Shown: positions 48,854 to 57,631 of the stretch, piece after piece
Layout: each line of letters opens with the position of its first letter
How positions within the stretch are numbered: the stretch's first letter is position 1
Origin: Gammaproteobacteria bacterium
Lineage (GTDB): Bacteria > Pseudomonadota > Gammaproteobacteria > S012-40
Length of the DNA: 64,000 nt
Direction of reading: 5' to 3'
Assembly (NCBI GenBank): GCA_029881255.1
Contig: JAOUMY010000001.1
Coordinates: 992,001 to 1,056,000 of the forward strand
Program-made: the position numbers and the translations under genes
Notes under the pieces: model-generated
Told to the model about the DNA's origin: nothing
Databases searched by the model: none
What the model saw: the letters and a program-made list of their open reading frames with translations, nothing else

Positions 48854-50214
48854 ACGGTCTTGGTGTTCATAAACTCGCGCATGCCCTGGACGGATAGTTC
48901 GCGACCGTATCCCGACTCTTTCACGCCGCCAAAGGGAAGTCTGGCGTCACTTTTCACCAGGCCGTTGACAAAGACACTTCCGCATTCAAGTCGCAGTGCG
49001 ACACGTTCACCGCGTTCATTGTCCCGGGTCCATACACTACCACCGAGACCGAATGGCGTATCGTTGGCAATTCTGACGGCGTCTTCTTCGTTCTTTGCGC
49101 GTAACACCAGAGCGACAGGTCCAAAGAGTTCTTCGTGATAGGCGGGAATGGCTGGCGTGATATTGTCGAGCACGGTCGGCGCATAAAAGGCACCTTCGCC
49201 TGGTATCGGCTCACCGCCGGTCAAGATTTTTGCGCCAACGCTAACGCTCTTTAATACTTGTTGATGCAATTCTTCACGTAAGTCATGTCTCGCCATGGGC
49301 GCAAGCGTTGTGTCTGCTTGCAAGGGGCTGCCAGTTTTTAACGAGGCCACTGCTTTTACAAATCGCGAAACAAACTCATCGGCGACACCTGGCGTGATGA
49401 TAAAACGTTTTGCCGCGATGCAACTTTGTCCTGCGTTCATAAAGCGTGATTGCACTGCAACCGGTATAGTCAAATCAAGATCTGCATCGTCTAGTACAAC
49501 AAAGGGATCTGAGCCTCCCAGCTCCAGCACCAGTTTTTTGAGATGGCTGCCCGCTACGCTGGCGACTTTGCGTCCAGCTTCACAACTGCCGGTGAGCGTT
49601 ACTGCGGCAATACGGGGATCGGCGATCAACTTTTCTGTTTGGCTGGCGCTGATCATCAATGTACGGAATACGTTTTCGGGAAAGCCGGCCTCTTTTACCA
49701 GTGATTCGATGGCAAGGGCGCATTGGGGGACGTTAGAAGCATGTTTTAATACGCCTGTATTCCCCGCCATTAACGTGGGAATGACAAAGCGCATGACCTG
49801 CCACAACGGGAAATTCCAGGGCATGATCGCAAGCACCGTCCCAAGCGGTTGATAGGTCACATAACTTTTTCCAGCATCGGATTTTGTGACGTGCTTGGTA
49901 AGGATTTGCTCTGCATTGTCCGCATAATACTCACAGGTCAGCGCCGATTTTTCCACTTCGGCCCTGGATTCTGAGAGTAATTTTCCCATTTCTTCCGTAA
50001 TGATATGCGCAAGCTCGTCCTGGCGGTTCCGTAGTACAATAGCCAGCGTCCGCATGGAACTTGCACGTGAAGACAGACTGGATTGGGACCAACTCTGATG
50101 GGCTTGATGAACTTTAGCGACAGTCCCCTCAATTTCGGTATCCGACCAGCATGAAAATGTCTTAAAGACTAAACCTGTGGCGGGATTTGTCGATCTAAGT
50201 ATATGGGTAGACAA
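48841..50214 (-). CDS. NAD(P)-dependent aldehyde dehydrogenase, succinate-semialdehyde type
   Basis: The product of about 457 residues has the ALDH Glu loop LELGGSDPF, the catalytic Cys in MNAGQSCIAAKRF, and MPWNFPLWQVMRFVIP for NAD binding. The sequence resembles the short GabD-like (Sad/YneI) group that oxidises succinate semialdehyde. TTG 50214 is chosen: AAGGACA precedes it and it gives the start STHILRSTNPATG. The frame runs further to 50274, but those residues are not family-like. It is divergent from slt with little space between. Confidence 0.9.
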   Translation of the reverse strand: MSTHILRSTNPATGLVFKTFSCWSDTEIEGTVAKVHQAHQSWSQSSLSSRASSMRTLAIVLRNRQDELAHIITEEMGKLLSESRAEVEKSALTCEYYADNAEQILTKHVTKSDAGKSYVTYQPLGTVLAIMPWNFPLWQVMRFVIPTLMAGNTGVLKHASNVPQCALAIESLVKEAGFPENVFRTLMISASQTEKLIADPRIAAVTLTGSCEAGRKVASVAGSHLKKLVLELGGSDPFVVLDDADLDLTIPVAVQSRFMNAGQSCIAAKRFIITPGVADEFVSRFVKAVASLKTGSPLQADTTLAPMARHDLREELHQQVLKSVSVGAKILTGGEPIPGEGAFYAPTVLDNITPAIPAYHEELFGPVALVLRAKNEEDAVRIANDTPFGLGGSVWTRDNERGERVALRLECGSVFVNGLVKSDARLPFGGVKESGYGRELSVQGMREFMNTKTVWIR

Positions 50215-50247
50215 AATCCAGTGTCCTTCTTGAACGCAACCAGTACA

Positions 50248-52206
50248 ATGACCAAAATTATGACATGCAAACAATGGAATGTCCTATTGATTACCGGTTT
50301 GAGCCTGCTTCTAGGCTTGAGTCCAGTTTTTGCCTCCGAAATTTCCATAGAGAAACAGCGCGAGATTTACGTTGAGGCCAAGAATGTATTAGCAAAGCGC
50401 CATATGCGCACATATGTCAGGTTAGCCAGTCAGCTGGAAGATTACCCTCTCTATCCCTATCTCCAATACCGTTATACGCGCATGAATATGAGTCATTTGC
50501 CTGACGATGAAATCCGTAAATTTCTCGAGGCAAATGAGGGCGCACCTGTTGGTGAGAAAATGCGTTTTGTTTGGCTGCGTCATCTCGCCATGCGTGGGCG
50601 ATGGCACACATTTTTAGAAGAGTTCAGAGATGGCGGCGGCGAGCGTATGGAATGTTCACGTGCACTGGCGTTATTTAAGACGCAACAATACGATTTGGCA
50701 ATGGATAGTGCCGATAAATTGTGGCTGACAGGTGACTCGAAACCCAGCTCTTGTGATCCCGTGTTCAAAGCCTGGAAAGATCGTGGAGGAATGACTGCGG
50801 AGATGGTGTGGGGCCGGATTCGGCTGGCGATGGAAAATGGTCGGGTGAGCCTGGTGCGTTTCCTGGCCAAGAGCCTCCCTGACGAAGAGCGGCCCTGGGT
50901 AAATCGTTGGATCGATATGCGTCACAATCCTGCAAAGAGCCTGCACCGCGTGGTCTATCAGGAAGAAAAACCGATAGCCAGAGAGATTGTACGCTATGGT
51001 ATACGGCGTTTGGCTCGACGAGATGCGGGTGCTGCCGCAGATGCCTGGGTGAGATTTCGTGATAGCCATTTAGCGAGTTCTGCTGAGGATGTTGTTGCCG
51101 TTGATACCTATATTGCGTTGCAGTCGGCTTACCAGAAACACCCTAAGGCGCTTGAATGGTTAGGCGCGGTTGATAGTGGTAATCATAAAGTGCGGGACTG
51201 GCGGGTTCGTACTGCGATTGAGCAGGAAGACTGGTGGTCTGCATTGACCTGGATCGAAGCGCTCCCACCGGAAGAGCGCAAAGAGGAAAACTGGCAGTAC
51301 TGGCGCGCACGCATACTGGAGATGCAGAGCATGTCCTTGCCTGTGTTACGCACAGCTGCGGAACGTATCTATACCGAACTATCTCAGAACAGAAGTTACC
51401 ATGGATTTTTGGCTGCTGACCGTATCGGGCGTGAGTACATGCTGGACTCGGACAGGCTGGAGTTTGAAGAATCTGCCTTAGATAACATTGCAAAAATTCC
51501 AGGCATTAGCCGAGCCTATGAATTACTACAAATCGGAAGACAGGCCGATGCACGCCGTGAATGGATTTATGCGATCAGGGGCATGGACGAGCAGACCTTG
51601 CGCATGGCTTCGGTATTGGCAAGTCGCTGGGGTTGGTATGACCGGGCGATTCAGACAGTAGCCAGGTCGGATCACTTTGATGATCTTGAACTCCGTTTCC
51701 CAATGGCCTTCAAGGATCTGGTCATGGAAAACGCAGATATGCAAAAAATCGATCCTGCATGGGTATATGGCGTACTACGTCAGGAAAGTGGTTTTATGCC
51801 AGATGCTCGTTCTCACGCAGGCGCATTGGGTTTGATGCAGATTATGCCGCGTACAGGTCGCATTACAGCACGCGCAACCAATACCCGATTGCGTTCGAGT
51901 CGAGAGCTACTGGATGTGAAAAAGAATATCCGCCTGGGTGCAGCTTACTTGCGCCGATTGCTAGATCGAACCCAGGGGCATAGTGCGCTTGCGACAGCTT
52001 CTTATAATGCTGGTCCGCACCGTGTCAAAAGCTGGATGCCGGAAAAACGTATCCCAGCCGATCAGTGGGTGGAGAGCATTCCGTTTGAAGAGACACGAAA
52101 TTATGTTCGTCGTGTAATGGCGTATACCGTTATTTATGATCACCGACTTGATGGTAATATTGAGCAAATCCGTAAACGCATGCCGATAATTCAGCCTCGC
52201 AGCTGA
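50248..52206 (+). CDS. slt: Soluble lytic murein transglycosylase (Slt70-like)
   Basis: The 652-residue periplasmic enzyme cleaves glycan strands to 1,6-anhydro products. A signal peptide (about 1-29, ending SPVFA) is followed by the long superhelical U- and L-domains. The catalytic domain has GVLRQESGFMPDARSHAGAL with the Glu, LGLMQIMP, and ATASYNAGPHRV. An N-terminal Met choice between 50248 and 50260 is open. It ends 59 bp before the GlcG/HbpS-like gene. Confidence 0.93.
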   Translation: MTKIMTCKQWNVLLITGLSLLLGLSPVFASEISIEKQREIYVEAKNVLAKRHMRTYVRLASQLEDYPLYPYLQYRYTRMNMSHLPDDEIRKFLEANEGAPVGEKMRFVWLRHLAMRGRWHTFLEEFRDGGGERMECSRALALFKTQQYDLAMDSADKLWLTGDSKPSSCDPVFKAWKDRGGMTAEMVWGRIRLAMENGRVSLVRFLAKSLPDEERPWVNRWIDMRHNPAKSLHRVVYQEEKPIAREIVRYGIRRLARRDAGAAADAWVRFRDSHLASSAEDVVAVDTYIALQSAYQKHPKALEWLGAVDSGNHKVRDWRVRTAIEQEDWWSALTWIEALPPEERKEENWQYWRARILEMQSMSLPVLRTAAERIYTELSQNRSYHGFLAADRIGREYMLDSDRLEFEESALDNIAKIPGISRAYELLQIGRQADARREWIYAIRGMDEQTLRMASVLASRWGWYDRAIQTVARSDHFDDLELRFPMAFKDLVMENADMQKIDPAWVYGVLRQESGFMPDARSHAGALGLMQIMPRTGRITARATNTRLRSSRELLDVKKNIRLGAAYLRRLLDRTQGHSALATASYNAGPHRVKSWMPEKRIPADQWVESIPFEETRNYVRRVMAYTVIYDHRLDGNIEQIRKRMPIIQPRS

Positions 52207-52265
52207 TAAGCACGCGGTATCAGGCGGTTCCACAATTTCGGTTATCTGTAAGAGGGAGTGCCATC

Positions 52266-52772
52266 ATGCGCAGGTCTATGCTGTCTTTTCCAGCTTTAAT
52301 ACTGTTGTCCAGTTTGTTTTCACCATCAATTTTCGCACAAGAGCCACTGACGATTTCGGTCAAACGGATTAGCATGGAAGTGGCGATGAAGATCGCACAA
52401 GCGGCAATAGATACGTGCCGTAAAGAACGAATCCAGATCGCCGTCACGGTGGTCGACCGTGTGGGAACGCCCCAGGTGATGTTGCGCGACGTCCTGACCC
52501 CCGACCTCGCTATACGCGTGTCTGAACAGAAGGCATATACCGCTACTGTCTTCAATATGGCGACGTCCGACATGGAAAAACGTTTTACCGGAGCATACTC
52601 GGTACCCAAAGATCCCCGTTTGATTGTAGCTGGTGGTGGTCTGCCCTTAACGGCTGGTGGACGGATTCTCGGCGGGGTTGGTGTCAGTGGCGCGCCGTCT
52701 GGAACACAGGATGAAAAATGTGCCAAAGCCGGGGTGGCTGCCGTTCAGGAAGATCTGGATATGGAAGAATAG
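52266..52772 (+). CDS. GlcG/HbpS (DUF336) family secreted protein
   Basis: The 168-residue protein has a signal peptide (about 1-24, ending SIFA) and a GlcG/HbpS domain: AMKIAQAAIDTCRKERIQIAVTV, AIRVSEQKAYTATVF and GGRILGGVGVSGAPSGTQDEKCAKAGVAAV. Family members bind heme or cobalamin or have no known ligand. It is preceded by AAGAGGGAGTG and may be co-transcribed with slt. Confidence 0.87.
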   Translation: MRRSMLSFPALILLSSLFSPSIFAQEPLTISVKRISMEVAMKIAQAAIDTCRKERIQIAVTVVDRVGTPQVMLRDVLTPDLAIRVSEQKAYTATVFNMATSDMEKRFTGAYSVPKDPRLIVAGGGLPLTAGGRILGGVGVSGAPSGTQDEKCAKAGVAAVQEDLDMEE

Positions 52773-52893
52773 GGAAAAACCTGAATTGGAAGGTAAATTT
52801 TGTGAAGCCTCTCACGCAGCTCGCGACGGAATTTAACGATAATTTACATAGCGAATACGTAAATTATTGAGAGTGATTATCTGAGAGGTTTCT

Positions 52894-53007
52894 ATGCAGT
52901 ACTACAAGCAACACCGCAGTCAACGGCCTAACTTTCTGATCGTCGTAGGTATATTTGTTACGCTGGGGATAGTGGTGACCTCGACCTTCCCTACGCTCGG
53001 GTTCTGA
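52894..53007 (+). CDS. Small single-pass membrane protein (37 residues)
   Basis: An ATG at 52894 with GAGAGG 5-10 nt upstream opens a 37-codon frame ending in TGA. The product has a basic N-terminus (QYYKQHRSQRP) followed by a hydrophobic helix (NFLIVVGIFVTLGIVVTS) and a short tail. That layout is typical of small inner-membrane proteins oriented N-in. I recognise no family. A hairpin follows at 53017. Confidence 0.5.
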   Translation: MQYYKQHRSQRPNFLIVVGIFVTLGIVVTSTFPTLGF

Positions 53008-53016
53008 AAATCCACA

Positions 53017-53039
53017 TATGGCCAGGATCACTGGCCATA
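53017..53039 (+). terminator. Hairpin between the small membrane protein gene and the kinase operon
   Basis: A 9-bp perfect stem TATGGCCAG / CTGGCCATA with a 5-nt loop lies between convergent genes. There is no T-run on either strand, so it may protect 3' ends or work with Rho in both directions. Confidence 0.45.
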
Positions 53040-53046
53040 AGAATTC

Positions 53047-54699
53047 CTAGATTACCTTTTCAGCCGTATTGTCGTCGTCCATCTCGACTTGTAGTTCGTC
53101 CTCATCAGCCGCTTCTGGAAAAAAGATTCGAAAACACGCGCCTTCTCCAGGCTGACTCTCTACAATGATATGCCCGCCAAATTCATGCACGATTCCGTGC
53201 ACCATCGAGAGTCCCATTCCTGTTCCTTCACCAGGTTGTTTGGTGGTGTAAAAAGGTTCGAACATTCGAGGCAAGACTTCGCTAGGGATGCCAGGTCCGT
53301 TGTCTTTAACCATTATCTCCGCATAGTTGCCATGAATCTCGCACATACAAGATGTGCATACGACTCTCTTCAGTGTAGACCTATGCGCGCTGATCTTGAG
53401 TTTTCCCGTTCCCTTCATTGCATCTCTAGCATTTATACATAGGTTCATGATGACTTGAACGAGCTGTGTATCGTTTGCGTGGATATTGATGGGGGGTTCC
53501 GTAGTGACTAGAGAAATGGGTACCGTTGAGGAAATAACGGGTTTGAGTAATTTTATAATGTCGTTTAGCTCGGCATTCAAATTGATAAGACTGCTGCTAT
53601 AACCGGAGCCTCGACAAAACGCGAGGAGTTGCGCCACGATTTCCTTGCCACGTGTTCCCGCGCGTTCGACTTGCTTTAAATAATCTGTCAGCGTTTGGTC
53701 CCTGTTTTTCTCCAAATAGGCGAGGCTCAAACCTGTAAAGCCCAAGACGCTGGTTAACAGATTATTGAAATCGTGCGCGATGCCACCGGTTACCTGGCCA
53801 ATAAGTTCCAGTTTTTGCGCATGTTCCAGTCTTTTGCGCAGTAGTTCTTTCTCTAGATCGGCCTGGCGTTTCTCTGTGATATCGGTGACGATAGAATAAA
53901 CGCCGTTGACATTTCCCTTGTTGTCATACTCCGGGAAGTACTGTGTTTGCGCATAGCGTATTTCGCCGCTTGGAGAGGTGACTTGTTGTTCATAAAACAC
54001 CTTCTGTCCTTGAAGGGCTTGTGCCAAATGTGTACTCAGCTCCACATATGCCTGCTCTCCCGCTAGCGCTTTTACGCTCTGACCGATGATTGATGATCGG
54101 GGCTGTTGATACCAGAGTTCGTATGCGGCGTTTACGTATTTATAGTAGCCTTGGGCATCAATTTCAGCGATGAGCACGGGCAGCGAATCGGTGACAGTTT
54201 CAAATTGCCCTTTGAGGCGCTTTGAATATTCGCGTTGCTGACTTAGTTCGTCGACTTTCTTTTCCAGCTTTCTACCGAGTACCTCAGCATGTTGATTGTG
54301 GAATTGTCGCTCGTCTATTTCGATATCCGATTTTTCCTGTGTTGCCGTCTGATTTAAGATGACTAGTAGCTCTTCCATATCGAGTGGTTTGATGAGAAAG
54401 TGCGAAGCACCCAAAGACAAGCCAAGTCTTTTGTCTCGTTCTTCGGTATAAGTTGCGGTATAAAAAACAATAGGGATGTGTTTTGTGCTGACGTTGCTTT
54501 TCAGGTTTTTACACAATTCATAGCCATCCATTACGGGCATGAGGACATCACTAATAATAATGTCGACTTGCTGTTCGCTAGCGATTGCAAGCGCCTCCTC
54601 GCCGTTGGCGGCGTCGAAAACTTCATATCCGTTACCTTCCAGAAAATCTTGCAATAGCACGCGAGAGTCTTCAGTATCTTCAACAATAAGTACCCTCAA
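53047..54699 (-). CDS. Receiver-PAS-histidine kinase hybrid
   Basis: The 550-residue soluble protein begins with a receiver domain (1-120; phosphoacceptor in IIISDVLMPVMDGYE), a coiled coil, and a PAS domain (about 165-280, YYKYVNAAYELWYQQP). It then has a HisKA domain with GGIAHDFNNLLTSVLGF and a HATPase domain with NLCINARDAM, NGPGIPSEV and GTGMGLSMVHGI. A CTSCMC motif sits in the ATPase domain. The layout fits a kinase controlled by a phosphorelay or a cytoplasmic signal. It overlaps the receiver gene upstream by 4 bp and is the last gene of the operon. Confidence 0.93.
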   Translation of the reverse strand: MRVLIVEDTEDSRVLLQDFLEGNGYEVFDAANGEEALAIASEQQVDIIISDVLMPVMDGYELCKNLKSNVSTKHIPIVFYTATYTEERDKRLGLSLGASHFLIKPLDMEELLVILNQTATQEKSDIEIDERQFHNQHAEVLGRKLEKKVDELSQQREYSKRLKGQFETVTDSLPVLIAEIDAQGYYKYVNAAYELWYQQPRSSIIGQSVKALAGEQAYVELSTHLAQALQGQKVFYEQQVTSPSGEIRYAQTQYFPEYDNKGNVNGVYSIVTDITEKRQADLEKELLRKRLEHAQKLELIGQVTGGIAHDFNNLLTSVLGFTGLSLAYLEKNRDQTLTDYLKQVERAGTRGKEIVAQLLAFCRGSGYSSSLINLNAELNDIIKLLKPVISSTVPISLVTTEPPINIHANDTQLVQVIMNLCINARDAMKGTGKLKISAHRSTLKRVVCTSCMCEIHGNYAEIMVKDNGPGIPSEVLPRMFEPFYTTKQPGEGTGMGLSMVHGIVHEFGGHIIVESQPGEGACFRIFFPEAADEDELQVEMDDDNTAEKVI

Positions 54700-55061
54700 G
54701 CGTAATCTCCGAGATAATGTTCGATTTGGCTGATTACGCGATTGGGGTCTATCGGTTTTTCAATATAACCGGTGCATCCAGCTTCGATGAGTTTTTCACG
54801 GTCGCCGGCCATGGCGTACGATGTCATGGCGATGATAGGGATGTCATGAATTTTTTCCCGAATTCGGCGCAATACTTCGGTTCCGTCTATATCAGGAAGC
54901 TGTATGTCCAAAATGATTAATTCTGGTGAAGAACTGAATGCAAGCTCACAACCTAACAATCCTGTTTCTGCTCTTATAGTTTTGTAACCATGAGCCTCAA
55001 GGATGAAGGTAATTAACTCCATGTTATTATCATTGTCTTCGATGATGAGGATATTCCTCAT
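54696..55061 (-). CDS. Single-domain response regulator (DivK/CheY-like), copy A
   Basis: The 121-residue receiver has ILIIEDNDNNMELITFILE, the phosphoacceptor in LIILDIQLPDIDGTEV, the Thr switch in IAMTSYAM and the Lys in YIEKPID. It has no output domain, so it acts by binding another protein. ATG 55061 is chosen because GAGGAAACCA precedes it. It is similar to copy B, 103 bp upstream on the same strand. Confidence 0.93.
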   Translation of the reverse strand: MRNILIIEDNDNNMELITFILEAHGYKTIRAETGLLGCELAFSSSPELIILDIQLPDIDGTEVLRRIREKIHDIPIIAMTSYAMAGDREKLIEAGCTGYIEKPIDPNRVISQIEHYLGDYA

Positions 55062-55163
55062 TGGTTTCCTCCAGAACGGTTGCTCCATTTTTTGTATATA
55101 TAAATACCTCAAATCAGTCGACAATCCATCTGCTTTGAGTTCCCAAGTGTTAGTGTGTAATAG

Positions 55164-55541
55164 TTATGTTGTTGCCAGGTTGTTTACTACACCATTAATT
55201 TTACCCATAAAGGTCGACGGGTCTATGGGCTTTTCTATGTAGCCACTACATCCGGCCTCAATTAATCTTCTGTGTTCTCCCGATAAGGCGTAAGACGATA
55301 CGGCGATGATAGGCGTATTCGGCGTGCCTTCCAGGCTTCTCAATATTCTGAGTACTTCTATTCCATCAATGTCCGGTAGCTGTATATCTAGCAAAACCAA
55401 GTCCGGTGTCGTTGTCATAAAGGACTCAACGCCGTCCATGCCTTGAGTGGCGCGGTGAGTTTGAAAACCATGGCGTTCAAGAATAAAAGTAATCAGTTCC
55501 ATATTGTTTGCATTGTCTTCTATAACCAGGGCGGTTTTCAT
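55164..55541 (-). CDS. Single-domain response regulator (DivK/CheY-like), copy B
   Basis: The 125-residue receiver has LVIEDNANNMELITFILE, LVLLDIQLPDIDGIEV, IAVSSYAL (Ser instead of Thr at the switch) and YIEKPIDPS. It is clearly paralogous to copy A, but diverged throughout. It overlaps the upstream kinase gene by 4 bp, so kinase and receiver are coupled. Confidence 0.93.
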   Translation of the reverse strand: MKTALVIEDNANNMELITFILERHGFQTHRATQGMDGVESFMTTTPDLVLLDIQLPDIDGIEVLRILRSLEGTPNTPIIAVSSYALSGEHRRLIEAGCSGYIEKPIDPSTFMGKINGVVNNLATT

Positions 55542-57499
55542 ATTGCTTCCTTGATGTCAGGGTGGAGCTCCCTTATGTCATTACTGATCAATAGCGAAAA
55601 GCAGCTCCCTTCGCCGGGAACACTGTTTACTTCGATACAACCACCGAGAATTTCTGTTACCAGTTTTCGAGTAAGATACAAGCCTAGCCCTGTTCCTCCA
55701 GCTTTAACTTTAAGGTGTGAGGAAAGTCGTTCGAATGCCTCGAAACATTCTTCAATCTGATCCTTTGGAATTCCTATTCCCGTATCAGTTACGCTAATTC
55801 TTGTAAAGCGGTTACCGCTGTGTACGTCGATCGCTATGCGTCCATTTTCTGTATATTTGACGGCATTGGAAACGATATTGGAAATTGCCTGTGAAAGCCG
55901 TTTATTGTCAGAGTATAGTGTGACATCGGAAAGATTGTTTATCTCCAGACGCAGTCCTTTCTTGGTGATATTTTCCATCTGACTGCTAAGTACGTCTTCG
56001 ATAATGTTCTTCAATCGACACTCCTGAGGGTAAACGTCGATACGATGCCCCTCCAACTTGGCTATGTCGATGACATTGACAATTAATTCCAATAGATGTC
56101 GCGCTGAATTATTAACGCGCTCCAATTGTGATTGTTGTTTGTTGTTTAGATCGCCGGACATGCCTTGCAAAATAATGCCGGTAAATCCGATGATAGAGTT
56201 TAATGGCGTTCTCAATTCGTGTGACATCGAAGCGATAAACAAAGATTTTAGCTTGTCCAATTCCAGTAGGCGTTGGTTGGCGATCTCCAGGTTGTGTGTT
56301 CGTTCTGTGACTTTTTGTTCTAGCTGCTGATTAATATCCTGTAGTTCTTCGATGAGTTCGTCTCGTTCATTGCGTACTCTTAGCGAGTCAATGCCATAGG
56401 AAAGATCGTTGGCCAATTCCTCTAGCATTTGTATTTCGTCATAACTTGCGTTGCTGCCTGTCTCGCTATAGATATTTATGACGCCAAGGCTTGTATCTCC
56501 CACTTTGAGTGGAAGTGAAATAGTCGAATTGAATTGTAAGGTCTTTGCATCTGGCCAGCAGGTTTTGCATGCAAGTTTATTGGGAATGTTATTGTTAATG
56601 AGCGTAATTCCATTATCGATAGCCTTGCTGACACTGGCGCAATTAAATCTATGATCGGAACAATTAAGAGCAATATGAGTTTCGTAATTTTGTTCTTTCC
56701 CGGCATGTGCGATTATCTGGAGTTTGTTGTCGCTGCTGTCGGTGATTAAACCAACCCATACCTGCCGATAATGTTTCTGCTCCACAAGTATATCGCATAT
56801 GGCCTGGCACAACTCCTCCTCGGAACGGGCGCCTGTTAGTGCATGGTTTCCCGCGCTAACCATCATGAGACTTCTATTGATAACCGCGTGCACTTGCTCT
56901 AATTCTCGTCGTTTCAATAATTCAAACCGAAAGTTAGAATTTATTCTTTCCAGGGTGCTTTCTTTCTGTTCCAGTTCCTTTTTCAAGATGACGGTTGTGT
57001 CTTGCAAAGCAGAAATCAATGCCTGCTCGTCAACTGGGCGATGAGTAAGCTTGTATATGCTCAACAGCTTCGCAATTAATTGATGTTCATTGGCAGGAAT
57101 TGTTACGCACTCGATAAAACCGGCTTTGTAACTTGCGGCGAAATCTGTTTTAGCGTCGCCGGAAAACGTGATGACGGGGGTGTGTTGCATGTCTATCATA
57201 CTGGAAAGCACATGCATGGCTTCGATATTTGAATCTAGTGAATCTTCGACATATATAACGACAATATCAGGCCTGGCGATCTCCATGGTACGAATCGCTG
57301 TTTCAATATTTGCGCAAAAGACAACAGAAAACGCATCTGCAAAGGCCTTGCTTGTTAAAAATGCTATGTCGTTTGCACGGCCAACACAAAGTATCAGTGG
57401 TTTACCTTGATTAATATCAGGTTTATAAGATAGTTCGCGGTTTTGCTTTTGAGGAGTAGGAGTGGGGTTACTTAATAGGCTTTCATGCGTCTCATACAT
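55538..57499 (-). CDS. Soluble histidine kinase with degenerate receiver and GAF domain
   Basis: The 653-residue protein begins with a receiver-like fold (about 35-150) in which the phosphoacceptor region reads PDIVVIYVEDS, so the usual Asp is lacking. A coiled coil, a GAF domain (about 205-360) with LACKTCWPD, and a second coil follow. The HisKA domain has SMSHELRTPLNSIIGF, and the HATPase domain has NIVSNAVKYTENG and GGTGLGLYLTRKLV. No membrane segments are seen. It is the first gene of the four-gene operon. Confidence 0.93.
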   Translation of the reverse strand: MYETHESLLSNPTPTPQKQNRELSYKPDINQGKPLILCVGRANDIAFLTSKAFADAFSVVFCANIETAIRTMEIARPDIVVIYVEDSLDSNIEAMHVLSSMIDMQHTPVITFSGDAKTDFAASYKAGFIECVTIPANEHQLIAKLLSIYKLTHRPVDEQALISALQDTTVILKKELEQKESTLERINSNFRFELLKRRELEQVHAVINRSLMMVSAGNHALTGARSEEELCQAICDILVEQKHYRQVWVGLITDSSDNKLQIIAHAGKEQNYETHIALNCSDHRFNCASVSKAIDNGITLINNNIPNKLACKTCWPDAKTLQFNSTISLPLKVGDTSLGVINIYSETGSNASYDEIQMLEELANDLSYGIDSLRVRNERDELIEELQDINQQLEQKVTERTHNLEIANQRLLELDKLKSLFIASMSHELRTPLNSIIGFTGIILQGMSGDLNNKQQSQLERVNNSARHLLELIVNVIDIAKLEGHRIDVYPQECRLKNIIEDVLSSQMENITKKGLRLEINNLSDVTLYSDNKRLSQAISNIVSNAVKYTENGRIAIDVHSGNRFTRISVTDTGIGIPKDQIEECFEAFERLSSHLKVKAGGTGLGLYLTRKLVTEILGGCIEVNSVPGEGSCFSLLISNDIRELHPDIKEAI

Positions 57500-57631
57500 T
57501 GCCGTCTATAATCCATTTTAATTTTGTCCATAAGCTTACTGAAAATATATACGTGTCCGAGGGAAAGTCAACTTGTTCTCTGGGAAATTTGCCGCGAGTG
57601 AGTGCTTAGCTGTAGCTGTATGAGGAATGTT

